Source: Hyposmocoma kahamanoa (lineage: Eukaryota; Arthropoda; Insecta; Lepidoptera; Cosmopterigidae). Taken from it: a stretch of 64,000 nt of DNA. The position numbers and the translations under genes are program-made. Below the pieces are notes generated by a model. The model did no database searches. It was not told where the DNA came from and saw only the letters and a list, made by a program, of their open reading frames with translations. The stretch lies in contig NW_020654810.1 of assembly GCF_003589595.1 (NCBI RefSeq), positions 22,491,068-22,555,067 of the forward strand. Direction: 5' to 3'. Position 1 is the first letter of the stretch. Every line of letters starts with the position of its first letter. Below are positions 51,973 through 61,690 of this stretch, one piece after another.

Positions 51973-52195
51973 AGGGTTACCATCTGCCCGGATTTAGGGT
52001 AACAATTTTGAGAATAAAAAGTTAAACACCCACATCGAAATCATGTAGTAAAACTCGATTTACAACAAAACTTTTCTTGCCCGGGAGCTTGTCCACCTCT
52101 GCTGTCACGTAGGAGAAAGATTTTCAATTTTAATTTGTTACTAAAATTCCGGACATTCTCGCAAATGTCAAGGCTTTTGTCCCATTGGTAACCCT
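51973..52195. mobile_element. Candidate 223-bp MITE
   Basis: AGGGTTACCA at the left and TGGTAACCCT at the right are perfect 10-bp inverted repeats; beyond that only scattered matches remain (CCCGGATTT versus TTTGTCCCA). Target duplication unclear. Confidence 0.45.
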
Positions 52196-52480
52196 ACCTA
52201 TACGAGAAAACGGTTACAAATACACAAAACTTTCAGCGAGGCCATCAACTTGCGTTCACCTGTCAACAAAAAATATGCGATTCATTTACAAAACAAAAAC
52301 TTGCACGTCACTAAATAAAGAGTTTCCCTTCGAAGTGATGAGATGTGATCGCGATGTTCGCGGCCCATCGGCGAGTGTAATGCCGTTATAACAGTTAAAC
52401 AAACTGGGCAATGAGGCTGGCAGGGGCCACGGAAACGTGAGCGAATTCTCTACCTTAAGAGGCTTGGGTTGATTCCGCAC

Positions 52481-52638
52481 ATCGAGTATATAACCAGAAA
52501 TAGAGACGAAATGTCATTTAATTTGTTTGTAAACTATTATGCCCTATCATTACGGTGACAACTGCGCTCCGATTGGCTAGCCCGAGTTCGAAACAATTGA
52601 CGGGTGTCGTCAATGGGTGTAGTCAACTGTTTCACTTC
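52481..52638. mobile_element. Truncated copy of the ~500-bp TIR element
   Basis: ATCGAGTATATAACCAGAAA, GTGACAACTGCGCTCCGATT, GAAACAATTGACGGGTGTCG, TCAACTGTTTCACTTC, then the homology ends and element G starts within about 7 bases. Confidence 0.75.
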
Positions 52639-52644
52639 TTATTC

Positions 52645-52735
52645 TTTGTGACATTACCCGGACTCCCAGCCCACGTCACTCGTTAATTCTCCAAGTACTC
52701 TCAAATTTATTTGATTATTATAACAACAAATTTAT
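52645..52735 (+). repeat. Element G copy
   Basis: TTTGTGACATTACCCGGACT, CCCAGCCCACGTCACTCGTT, AATTCTCCAAGTACTCTCAA, GATTATTATAACAAC. Confidence 0.7.
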
Positions 52736-53776
52736 TTGATTATTCAGTAATCAGTAATCAGTAATTTATTGCATTCCACAATGTAAAAATACAGAGATGA
52801 AAAACTTATATCTATGAGCATCAATTGTGGACCCTGTTGGGCACAGCAATTTCGGTAGAGAGGAGGACGCTATGTTGATATATTTATTTCCAGATATGAA
52901 CAATTGTACAAATTATAAATCTTAAAAATTAAATGCACCAAATATTAAAAATTTTTATGAAAAATAAATGTCAATAATAATTATCCTGTAGTCAAACTAA
53001 AAACTATTTAAAATGTCAAATAATTAGAATTTATATATATTTAAAATGTCAAATAATTAGAATTTAAGTCTATTTAAAATGTCAAGCCATTAATTAATTA
53101 TGTATCTATCGTTTAAATAATCATCAACATTGTAATAGCTTTTCGACAGAAGAATTTGTTTCAGCTCTGATATAAATTTATTATTATTATCTATATTCAG
53201 AATTTTGACGGGTAATTTGTTATAAATTTTACTGGACATGGCCAATGGGCCATCAGCATGTATTTTGAGACGAGAGCGGGGCAGCATTAATTTGTTTGGG
53301 TACCTTGATGTGTGGTGTGTGGGGAGGTCTGAGCGTTTGGTGTATAATTCTGGGTGTTTACGTACAAATTTACACGTTTCTAAAATATAAATGCATGGTA
53401 AGGTTAGTATTTTGTGTTTTTGAAAGTGAGGCTTGCATGTGTCGGTTTGTTTTATGTTACAAATTATTCTTATTATTTTTTTCTGTAATGTGAAAAGCGA
53501 TGGTGCATCAGTGCTATTACCCCACAGAGTAACACCGTAACTTAGCCAAGCATAGGCATATGCGTAGTACGTCGTTATCGCTGTTTGTGTGTCTGTAGTT
53601 TTTTTTATTTCATAAAGTGCATAATAAAATTTTGACATTTTCATACGAATTTTTTGAATATGTGATTTAAAATTAACATTGGAATCTATATTTAAGCCAA
53701 GCAAAGTCCAACTATTTACTACTTCCAAATTTATGTTTTTATAACTAAAATTAATATTGATTGGTTGTTTTTGATG

Positions 53777-56700
53777 TTTTTTTTTTTTTTTTTTTTTTTT
53801 ATATACTAAGCTCGACAGATGACTCCGTCCCACCTGATGTTAAATGAAACGGAGTCCAGACGCAAGGACAACTGGTGCAGCGTGAAAACAACGCATCATC
53901 AGTCGCCCTCACCCTGCCGGCCTACAAGGTGCTTCTTCACGCCTCGCTTGAAGGACCCCAAGTCATAGGAAGGAGGAAATACGTGTGCTGGTAGATTGTT
54001 CCATCGTTTGGAAGTGCGACAAAGAAACGAGTCACCAAATTTCTTTGTGCGCGATGGAATGCTAGAGACAGTATAGCGGTGACTCCGGAGAGCAGCACGC
54101 GTGCTCCTATGGAGGAAGGGAGAAGGTGGGATAAGGTCAAAGAGTTCTTCAGAGCACTCGCCGTGGTATAAACGGTAGAAAGCGCTGAGTGACGCAATAT
54201 CTCTACGCAATTGCAGAGGTTCGAGAGTATTAGTGACCTCTGCATTGCCGATAATGCGTATAGCGCGCCGCTGCAATCTGTCCAAGGCATCGAGAAGGTA
54301 CTTAGCGGAACCGTCCCAGAGGTGCGAACAATACTCCACGCACGATCGCACTTGTGTCTTATACAAGAGACACAACTGATCCGGCGCGAAGAAGCGTCGC
54401 ACTCTGTTCAGGACACCGAGTTTACGTGAAGCTGTTTTTATCACGGCTTCAATGTAGTCCCTCTGGTTCAGATCGCAGCGAATCTCCGTACCGAGCATGC
54501 TAATGCTGCTCTGTAGGCTAAGTGGTGTGCCCTGAAGAGAAGGAAGGGGAAGGAATGGTGTCTTTTTTGCCGTGAACGCGCACACCTGTGTTTTCTTGGC
54601 ATTGAACTCAACAAGATTATTGGAGCCCCATTGAGATATGAGGTCCAACACCCGATTGAGCTCAATGACAAGATTCACTCGCTTCTCTTCAGTCTCGACC
54701 CGCCCAGCCGCAGGGTGACCATTATACCCTCCGTGCACTGTACTATCATCTGCATAGCAATGAATATTTCCAAGTGGAAGCATATCATTGATATGCAGAA
54801 GGAACAGCGTGGGGGATAGAACGGACCCCTGAGGGACACCAGCGTTCACTGACATGAATTCCGAAGCGCATCCGTCTGACAGCACTCGGATTCTGCGCTC
54901 ATGCAGGAAGCCAGCGACCCAGTTGCAGAACTGGGCAGGCAGGCCGTATGACGGGAGTTTGGAGAGAAGAGCTTTGTGCCAGACCCGATCAAAAGCCTTG
55001 GCTATGTCAAGGCTAACAGCCATCGACTCGCCACGCTTATCAATAGCCACACCCCAGAGATGTGTAATAAACGCTAAAAGATCACCCGTTGACCGTTTCG
55101 GCCGAAACCCGTATTGACGATCGTGAATTAAGGAGTGTTCTTCTAGGTAGTGGATTAGCTGTTTATTTAAAATCCGTTCCATCACTTTACACAAAACTGA
55201 AGTTACGGCTATTGGGCGGTAATTATTCGGATCTGATCGATCTCCTTTTTTGGGGACCGGTTGCACATTAGCCTTTCTCCAAGATTCCGGCACACAACCT
55301 GAAGAGAGCGAGAGGCGGTAAAGGCGCGTTAACACGGGGGACAACTCCGCTGCACACATTTTCAGAACGATTGGAGGAATGCCATCAGGACCATTAGCTT
55401 TCCGGACATCGATTGACTGCAACTCTGCACGGACATCACACTGCCTGATTTTAAGATCGGGCATTGTGTGGCCACAGTGAGGAATTATAGGTGGCTGTGC
55501 ATTGCAGTCGTCGATTCGGGAGTTAGCCGCAAAGAGTTTAGCCAGGAGATCGACCTTCTCCTGCGGCTTGTGGGCTAAAGTTCCGTCAGGACATCGTAAT
55601 GGTGGCAGCGAGGGTTGGCAGAAGTTGGATTGCACGGCTTTGGCCAGACGCCAGTAGCTACGGCTGCCCGTAGGATGCGTCAGTAGTTCTTGGCCGACCC
55701 GAGCAACGCGCTGGGCATCCGCTCTAATGTAAGCCCTTTTGCAGGACTTGGTGGCATTATTGTAGGCTGCTTTCAGCGAGTGGGTTTCGGGATCTCCAAG
55801 TGCTATACCTTTGATCCAAGCGCGATATGCCTCTTGCCTTTTATCAGCAGCACTGGCACACTCGCGGTTGAACCATCGGTTGCGTCTGCCTTTGCCGATG
55901 AGATAGGAATTTGGAATGTAGTATTCCATCCCTAAAACTATCTCATCAGCAACTGCAGCCGCACTAGCTGTTGGGTCCTTCCCACTGAAGCAGCGCTGCC
56001 CCCAAGGAACGGATGCGAAATAATCCCGCATACCATCCCAATCTGCCGACGAGTGGTGCCAAATCTGGCGTTTCGATACCGCGGAAGGCGGTAGCGGGTC
56101 CAGAGGCACTTTACTGGATACCAAGCAGTGATCAGAAGATCCTAAAGGAGCTCGAACCTCCACTCGGTAACCAGCTGGACGATTCGTCAGCAGAAGGTCC
56201 AACAAAGAGGGCGCGTGACCGACTATATCTGGGATCCTGGTGGGCTGGTTCACCAGTTGAGTCAGGTCGTGCGTGAGGGCGAATGCATGGGCAATTCTAC
56301 CAGCATGGTCAGTTTTGGAGGAACTTAACCACAACTCGTGGTGAGCATTGAAGTCCCCCAAAAACACCAATTCCGCCAATGGAAATCGCTCCTGCGCATC
56401 ATCTGCTACCCGACTAAGATGGTCCATAAGTCGAGTTGTCTCCATGTCGCCATTATGGGATCGGTAGACGCAAACATAGACACGGCTATGAGAGCCCAAG
56501 TCGACGTGTACCACAAGGAGGGAAAAGGAAGGGTCCTCCAGACAGCGCAGACGCCGACAACAAACATCCGCCCGAACGAACAAGCAAACTCCGGCTTTGG
56601 CTTTGAAGGATTCTTCAAGCACAAAGCCCGGATAGTGCAAGTAGCCTGTGTCGGCCGGGCAGATTATTTGCGTCTCCGTCAAAAACATCATTGCTGGCCG

Positions 56701-57420
56701 TGCCGTCTCAAGATGGTGGTGGACGGCATTGAGGTTTGCATGGAGTCCGCGGATGTTAGCGAACTCGACCTCAAACGGTTTGGTTGTGGTGGGGGTGTGC
56801 ACCGCTGTTCGACCAGTTTTTATTTTAAGCGCTGTCATGGTGGATAAAAGGAGGGAGGTGTGAATCGAGGAAAAGCTACCGCGATGCAGATGGTCAAAGT
56901 GTGGCGGCCTGTTTCGCCAGAGATCTGCCTACAGATGAGTATCATTAACCCGCCGGACGGAAGGGCCCCCGAACCCCCCCGGGAATGGCCACCGGGACCC
57001 CACCTTCCGGTCACCAACCGGCACGACGGACCACCCCGAGATTATGCGTGGCATGGTGAGGCAGCCTCACGAGCTGGTTAGACTCGCTTGGGCCCCTGTA
57101 CTGTGCCACGGGCGGCCAGCGGAACAACCGTTTCTACGGGTCTCCCTGGCCGGCGGGTTATCAAAGTCTTCCTGGCACTGGTTCGACGGAAGCCTCCACA
57201 GACCAACTGCATCGCGGCAGCATTCACTCGAGCTCTGGTTATACGCTGGCTGATCCCGAAACGCGACCGACAAGCGGTCACTTGACGGGTTTTACACCAT
57301 GCGTACGGTGGTCACTAACCAGACGGGCCATGCCCTACCACGCAGTAGAGCAGATGGAAGCTCTAAAATCCGTTAGTCGCCTCTTACGACACCCATCGGA
57401 GGAAAAGGGGCGGAGAATAG
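53777..57420 (-). mobile_element. Near-complete non-LTR retrotransposon (inner LINE)
   Basis: Minus-strand order: a GC-rich 5' region of about 580 bp starting near CGCCCCTTTTCCTCCGATGG and GTGTCGTAAGAGGCGACTAA, one intact endonuclease/RT frame, a ~97-bp 3' UTR and a 24-base poly(A) (T run at 53777-53800). Its insertion splits an older LINE. I see no upstream gag-like ORF1 and no CCHC knuckle, so it is either a single-ORF family or lost ORF1. A target duplication could not be picked out, and the 5' border is uncertain by tens of bases. Confidence 0.9.
53899..56838 (-). CDS. LINE endonuclease/reverse transcriptase, intact 979 residues
   Basis: Polyprotein for target-primed reverse transcription of its own RNA. 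It starts at an ATG (56838). Residues ~22-240 are an APE-type endonuclease: EFANIRGLHANLN at 25-37, FLTETQI at 52-58, FLGDFNAHHELW at 159-170, and the SDH motif at 235-237. Residues ~470-770 are the RT domain: KANGPDGIPPIVLK (480-493), DIAKAFDRVWHKAL (611-624), GVPQGSVLSPTLF (667-679) and the catalytic YADDST (695-700). Residues ~780-979 are the thumb and C-terminal region, ending RTSKRWNNLPAHVFPPSYDL and SFKRGVKKHL. No stop, frameshift or missing catalytic residue is visible. The end block places it in the CR1/Jockey group; I do not name a clade. A related dead endonuclease piece is at 59748-60045. Confidence 0.95.
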   Translation of the reverse strand: MTALKIKTGRTAVHTPTTTKPFEVEFANIRGLHANLNAVHHHLETARPAMMFLTETQIICPADTGYLHYPGFVLEESFKAKAGVCLFVRADVCCRRLRCLEDPSFSLLVVHVDLGSHSRVYVCVYRSHNGDMETTRLMDHLSRVADDAQERFPLAELVFLGDFNAHHELWLSSSKTDHAGRIAHAFALTHDLTQLVNQPTRIPDIVGHAPSLLDLLLTNRPAGYRVEVRAPLGSSDHCLVSSKVPLDPLPPSAVSKRQIWHHSSADWDGMRDYFASVPWGQRCFSGKDPTASAAAVADEIVLGMEYYIPNSYLIGKGRRNRWFNRECASAADKRQEAYRAWIKGIALGDPETHSLKAAYNNATKSCKRAYIRADAQRVARVGQELLTHPTGSRSYWRLAKAVQSNFCQPSLPPLRCPDGTLAHKPQEKVDLLAKLFAANSRIDDCNAQPPIIPHCGHTMPDLKIRQCDVRAELQSIDVRKANGPDGIPPIVLKMCAAELSPVLTRLYRLSLSSGCVPESWRKANVQPVPKKGDRSDPNNYRPIAVTSVLCKVMERILNKQLIHYLEEHSLIHDRQYGFRPKRSTGDLLAFITHLWGVAIDKRGESMAVSLDIAKAFDRVWHKALLSKLPSYGLPAQFCNWVAGFLHERRIRVLSDGCASEFMSVNAGVPQGSVLSPTLFLLHINDMLPLGNIHCYADDSTVHGGYNGHPAAGRVETEEKRVNLVIELNRVLDLISQWGSNNLVEFNAKKTQVCAFTAKKTPFLPLPSLQGTPLSLQSSISMLGTEIRCDLNQRDYIEAVIKTASRKLGVLNRVRRFFAPDQLCLLYKTQVRSCVEYCSHLWDGSAKYLLDALDRLQRRAIRIIGNAEVTNTLEPLQLRRDIASLSAFYRLYHGECSEELFDLIPPSPFLHRSTRAALRSHRYTVSSIPSRTKKFGDSFLCRTSKRWNNLPAHVFPPSYDLGSFKRGVKKHLVGRQGEGD

Positions 57421-57711
57421 TATTCTTTCTCCGTCTCCGCACGGATTAAATGTGGGTGAAAAGACATTAATTTAGTTTTTGCATAGTTAATTTCTAGATT
57501 GTGGTCTGTCAGCCATGACTCGGTTTTTTCTACAAGTATTTGGAGCTTGCTGTTTAAAAGAACATTATTTTCACATGACGTTAATATGGAAATATCATCT
57601 GCGAACAATATACAAGTTTCGTCAGTGACTGTAGGGAGGTCATTTATATAAATGAGAAATAGGAGGCAACTAATAATACTTCCTTGTGGTATTGAGGCAT
57701 TTATGAAAGCT

Positions 57712-57873
57712 ATGAACAGGCGTGTAGCATACCACTAGACGCAGGACTTTTCGGCCCCACGCTTGGAACCATGCTAGTCTATGAAATCAATTTATTTTAC
57801 GTATTTTATTTATGTTAACAATCATAATTACAAACACTTTACACTTGGCACTAAAAAGGTATCTATCAAAAAT
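57712..57873 (+). mobile_element. SINE-A 3' scrap joined to element H start
   Basis: GGCGTGTAGCATACCACTAG and GCAGGACTTTTCGGCCCC (SINE-A), then GGAACCATGCTAGTCTATGA, AATTTATTTTACGTA-type element H sequence up to the TIR element at 57874. The same SINE-A/H junction exists in reverse at 47660-47735, so the joint predates the duplication. Confidence 0.65.
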
Positions 57874-58376
57874 ATCGAGAATATAACCAGAAATAGAGAC
57901 GAAATGGCATTTAATTTGTTTGAAAACTATTCGCCATATCATTACCGTGACAACTGCGCTCTGATTGGCTAGCCCGAGTTCGAAACAATTGACGGGTGTC
58001 GTCAATGGGTGTCGTCAACTGTTTCACTTCAAATCGATCGGTTAACTTGAGCTTTGCTATAATGGACGAAAATTGCAAAATTACATATTTAATATTTAAT
58101 TACCGATGAAATTTGATTCTGTTTGTTTTGTAATTAGATGTTTCGCTGTTTTTCCCACACCACCGAATGCAACAGCACGGCATTGTTAGAGATATTATCT
58201 TTATTACAATAAATACAGAATATTTTTTGGAATATACGGAGTCGTACACACAGGTCAGTAGTTGGCCTGTCTATATTTCAGTGCAAACGGGAGTTGATAT
58301 TTATAAGAGCTGTATCGCTAATGTGTTACCAGGAATATATGGCCCTTATTTCGTCTCTATTTCTTTATTACTCGAT
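57874..58376. mobile_element. ~503-bp TIR element, second full copy
   Basis: ATCGAGAATATAACCAGAAA at the left; TTTCGTCTCTATTTCTTTAT and ACTCGAT at the right. Colinear with 47068-47567 in inverse orientation relative to the window. The left flank ATCAAAAAT matches the insertion site in element H, but the right flank is element I, so the locus was rearranged after insertion. Confidence 0.8.
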
Positions 58377-58377
58377 G

Positions 58378-58600
58378 ATTCGGCATAACAGTGAAGGTGT
58401 TGAATCCATCACTTTGAAAAATATATGTAGTAATTGAGGATATACACTGATTACTATACAGTGTGAAAACACGATTTCTAAAAATTTTCACTATAAAAAA
58501 AATACAAACTTACCTCGAAATTTTTAAATCTAATTATAATTAAATTTTTTATTACAACTGAATTAAATAGAACAGTAAACTATACGATATACATTTTTCA
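58378..58600. repeat. Element I copy
   Basis: GGCATAACAGTGAAGGTGTT, CAGTGTGAAAACACGATTTC, TTTTCACTATAAAAAAAATA, CAAACTTACCTCGAAATTTT, ACTGAATTAAATAGAACAGT. Homologous to 9225-9425. Confidence 0.6.
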
Positions 58601-59014
58601 AATGGTTTTAATATCCTTTGTAAAAAAATATTCTGAAATAAGCCTTGCCGCTCGACCTAAGTAAAATGAACCATATTAGTGCGGGGAAAAATTGAATTCG
58701 AACTGACGTGGTATTAACTCTTAATACTCGGTAAATACAGATAGTTTTATCAGTGTGCTAAATAAAGTACTACATTGTTTTATTAGGTTTGAAATTATGT
58801 CATTGCAAACGATTTGACACCAGAGCTCGTCACGAGTTTGCAATAACCTTGGCCTGAGTGTAACATACTACGTTTATCTTTAAAGATTGGGAAAGATATC
58901 ACAATTAGGAAATGAACTTTTCGACATCGGTTTTAGCGTGAGTAGTGCCCCGAAGGGAATTCCGTTGCTCTGCTATGTTATAGAGGTAATTGGTGTGGAT
59001 GTTGGGCATTTTTC
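58601..59014. other. Unassigned
   Basis: Nothing recognised. Confidence 0.4.
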
Positions 59015-59760
59015 TAATGATGCCAAGTATCGGGACAAATAAGTTGTGCGCCTGGTAATAACCTACACGCCAGTCCAAATAATAATAATAATAATAATAA
59101 TATATTTATTTCAGACAACTATTTGGTCCACATGTGTTAGTAACAACTTTAAATCGCACAGATCTGAGGGCACCCTGAGACGTAAGTTGATAAGTCTTAT
59201 GTGCCTGTAATTTCACGAGCACCCTTAGTGCGTGTTCCCATTGTGTCGTAACGTTTTATTTATCGTGAGACGACTGTCGCGTCTAGCCAGTCCCATGCCA
59301 CGAGGAAAAAAATATATTGTAACTATGTCGTGGACATTTATTTTATCGTTGAACGACTGTTGTGTCTAGCTGTTCCCACTAGATCGTGATGACAATTTAT
59401 CGGTTCACAGCAGCCGCCTTATCGTTTGCACGACAGAATCGTTTGAAGCTGCGATTATCTGTCGTCACGTTTTTATAGTGACGTTTTATTTATCGTTGGA
59501 CGACTGTCGTTCTAGCTCTTCCCATTGTCACGACAGTAGGTCGTCGTAACTTCAAAAAAGTCGTAAACGACAGTTGATCGTGTTGTTCTATGTGTGAACA
59601 ACTTGGTTTAAATATACATAACACTTTAAACTGCACGACTATCTGTGGTCACGACATAATGGAAACGCGCCCTTAAACTTCGAAACCGGTAATGTTCACA
59701 TGGTAATGTCAGAAATACCCATAGAATCTTCAACTACAGAGCATCGGTCTGGATCAGTTG
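59015..59760 (-). mobile_element. SINE-A copy broken by two insertions
   Basis: Pieces at 59015-59078 (GATGCCAAGTATCGGGACAA, TTGTGCGCCTGGTAATAACC), 59145-59227 (AACTTTAAATCGCACAGATC, GTGCCTGTAATTTCACGAGC) and 59673-59760 (TTAAACTTCGAAACCGGTAA). The first gap holds an (AAT)n run and TATTTATTTCAGACAACTAT, like a LINE 3' end; the second holds the 445-bp element. Confidence 0.75.
59228..59672. mobile_element. 445-bp MITE with TTA duplication and internal triplication
   Basis: TTA at 59225-59227 and 59673-59675. The right end in reverse complement, GGGCGCGTTTCCATTATGTC, matches the left end GTGCGTGTTCCCATTGTGTC with about four mismatches. Inside, a module TTTATTTATCG-x-n-GACGACTGTCG is present three times (about 59250, 59340 and 59484). 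GG-starting TIRs with TTA targets fit PIF/Harbinger; no transposase is encoded. Confidence 0.8.
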
Positions 59761-60045
59761 TTAGCAGTAGGTCCTAGCAATTAGCTCTATGAGACTCAAC
59801 ATCTGGGATCCTTGTGGCGCCACTGACAAACTGGGAAAGGCTTAGCGTTCACGCAAGTTTTCGCTTCTCTCTCCCAGCATGATTGGTCGTCTGGTATAGG
59901 AACAACCATTCTTGATGGTGTGCATTAAAGTTCCCCAGAATGACTAGTGGCGCCGCTGAGTACCTGTGCTGAGCCTCATCAGACATATCGCTCAGATATT
60001 GGAACAACTTGGTCGTCTCCTGATCTCTACTGTGCGAGCGGTAGA
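59748..60045 (-). pseudogene. LINE endonuclease-domain remnant
   Basis: Minus strand reads CVYRSHSRDQETTKLFQYLS, then DMSDEAQHRYSAAPLVILGN, FNAHHQEWLFLYQTTNHAGR, and after a frameshift SGATRIPDVESHRANC. This tracks residues ~123-210 of the intact inner LINE (CVYRSHNGDMETTRLMDHLS; FLGDFNAHHELWL; QPTRIPDIVGHAPS), so it is a dead relative of that family. The catalytic D of GDFN has become N here. Confidence 0.8.
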
Positions 60046-60049
60046 CACA

Positions 60050-60140
60050 ACAGTGCTAAAATTTGAGAGTGCTTGGAGAATCGACGAGTGACGTAGATGG
60101 GAGTCCGGGTAGTGTCACAAAGAAATATTGATGATTCTTC
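60050..60140 (-). repeat. Element G copy
   Basis: AATTTGAGAGTGCTTGGAGA, ATCGACGAGTGACGTAGATG and GGGAGTCCGGGTAGTGTCAC. Confidence 0.65.
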
Positions 60141-60169
60141 ATAAATCTATTACAGCAGTTGCTTACGAC

Positions 60170-60365
60170 GACAAAAGATCTGTTGCAAACGCATAGAGGA
60201 ATTCGTAAGATCTGCCGATCGAAAGATATCGATCTATTGGTCTATTGGAAGAGCGGTGGCCCTAGTTTGGAATGCAGTTTCAAGTACTGTCAGATCAAAG
60301 GAACTTTTCTGTGCGTTCGATCTTTGTATTAATAATTAAATCAAACTGGTGGAGTATTTTCACAA
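60170..60365 (+). mobile_element. SINE-B copy, decayed tRNA-like region
   Basis: GATCTGTTGCAAACGCATAG, GAATTCGTAAGATCTGCCGA, CTATTGGAAGAGCGGTGGCC, GCGTTCGATCTTTGTATTAA. The B box is destroyed. Confidence 0.65.
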
Positions 60366-60454
60366 CAAATAAATGAAGATCATGGTACTCGTAGTAAAGC
60401 ATCATGATTTTAAAGTAATATATAAAAAGAACATGTTACAAACATAGAATCTTA

Positions 60455-60530
60455 ATTATTAAACAAAGATCGAACACTTAAAAAAATTCACTTCGATCCG
60501 GCTGTATTCGAACCAATGTCTCCAGCAATC
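60455..60530 (-). mobile_element. SINE-B 3' fragment, inverted relative to its neighbour
   Basis: Minus strand: GACATTGGTTCGAATACAGC, CGGATCGAAGTGAATTTTTT, AAGTGTTCGATCTTTGTTTA. Confidence 0.65.
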
Positions 60531-60602
60531 GGGTATAATCCAGCAGGTCGAGGCGCATTTATTCGACACAAATGTCATCGCGCTTACCCCGCGTTGCCTT
60601 GT

Positions 60603-60860
60603 TGACCGACTTCAAAAAAGGAAGAGGTTCTCAATTCGACTGTATGTTCTTTTTTTGTATGTTTGTTACGCGATAACTTCGGTATTTGTGAACCGATTTT
60701 TATTGTTCTTTTTTTGTTGGAAAGGGGGTACTTCCATAGTGGTCCCATTTCATTTTTAAGAAAATCATCCACCTTGAAGGGTGGCTGTTCACGCATGAAG
60801 ATTCATTTTTACAAATAGCGCCTAACTTTAATTTAGGAGCAATTACTTTAATGGCTTAGA
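60603..60860 (-). repeat. Repeat D copy
   Basis: TTGACCGACTTCAAAAAAGG, GAGGTTCTCAATTCGACTGT, GTTACGCGATAACTTCGGTA, GTGGTCCCATTTCATTTTTA, then GCGCCTAACTTTAATTTAGG, which is shared with the long-form copy at 13.9 kb. Confidence 0.75.
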
Positions 60861-61129
60861 ATAATAACGCATAGAATGATAGTTTCATATCAAACGAACT
60901 GTCACAAGTGAGGCAAAAACCAAATTCATGTAGGCGTAAGCAACTTGTAACTACGCTCGTCGGCACGCACACAAATATACAAATAATGATGCCATGGAAT
61001 AACATTTTCCTCAAAAGTGGGGAAATTGTATCTTGCTTAACTCATCATTAAGTTAAAGGTGCCTACAGATTTGCCCGACATTGTCGATCAGGTGCCTACA
61101 GATGTGCTCGGTTTTGTCGATGAAAAACG
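60861..61129. other. Unassigned
   Basis: AGGTGCCTACAGAT occurs twice (about 61048 and 61091), a short local duplication with CGAT neighbours. Nothing else. Confidence 0.4.
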
Positions 61130-61690
61130 AATATAGCACTTATTTGTAAATCCAAGATGGCGGACACGATTTTTCAAAATATGCTATATGGGTATCCTTT
61201 TCGAGGTATTTGGGGATGCTCATTACGAATATGCACTCATTTCTAAATCCAAGATGGCGGACACGAGTTTTCAAATAAATGCAATATGGGTATCATTTTC
61301 GAGGTACTTGGGGGTGCTCATTACGAATGTGGCACTCATTTCTAAATCCAAGATGGCGGGCACGATTTTTTCAAAAAAATGCTATGTGGGTATCATTTTC
61401 GAGGTATTTGGGGATGCTCAATGTGAATATGGCACTATTTGTAAATCCAAGATGGCGGTCACGATTTTTCAAATAATGGCAAGTTGGGTATCGTTTTCGA
61501 GGTATTTGGGGGTGCTCATTACGAATATTGCTTTTGTTTGAACTGTCGTGTTTGCCATCTTGGATTTAGAAATGAGTGCCATATTTGTATTGAACATTCC
61601 CAAACATCTCGAAAACGATACCCAACTTGCCATTATTCGAAAAATCGCGCCCGCATCTTGGATTTAGAAATAAGTGCCATATTCGAAACC
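61130..61690. repeat. 99-bp-period tandem array with an inverted end
   Basis: AAATCCAAGATGGCGG starts units at 61148, 61245, 61344 and 61443 (periods 97, 99, 99), each followed by GGGTATC-x-TTTTCGAGGTA and TTTGGGGATGCTCATTACGA-like text. From about 61550 the same unit runs in reverse: GCCATCTTGGATTTAGAAAT, CATCTCGAAAACGATACCCA, then CATCTTGGATTTAGAAATAA. So the array folds back on itself. The units are open in one frame (117 codons, repeated SKSKMAD/TIF), but the translation is simply that of the repeat. Confidence 0.85.

Larger units (their letters stand above)
52738..57705 (-). pseudogene. Decayed LINE interrupted by a younger LINE
   Basis: The 5' piece (about 57421-57705, minus strand) holds RT motifs: ASIPQGSIISCLLFLIYIND, ILFADDISILTSCENN, YAKTKLMSFHPHL. 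The 3' piece (53090-53776) holds QKQPININFSYKNINLEV, ESWLTD-to-GLNID type continuation WTLLGLNIDSNVNFKSHI, LQKKIIRIICNIKQTDTC and IYNKLPVKILNID, ending LLSKSYYNVDDYLNDR. The tail at 52745-52765 is an AATCAGT repeat. Between the pieces lies the LINE at 53777-57420. The N-terminal part, including any endonuclease, is missing, so it was already 5'-truncated or broken at 57705. Confidence 0.85.

Noticed and set aside
56338..56847. 169-codon plus-strand frame
   Set aside because: Antisense shadow of the LINE endonuclease coding region.
57044..57285. Four overlapping frames of 65-69 codons on both strands
   Set aside because: They lie in the GC-rich 5' region of the inner LINE, where long open frames arise from composition; none has a recognised motif or a CCHC knuckle.
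61188..61541. 117-codon repeat protein with SKSKMAD units
   Set aside because: The frame is the translation of a 99-bp tandem repeat; inverted units and nearby non-coding copies argue against a gene.
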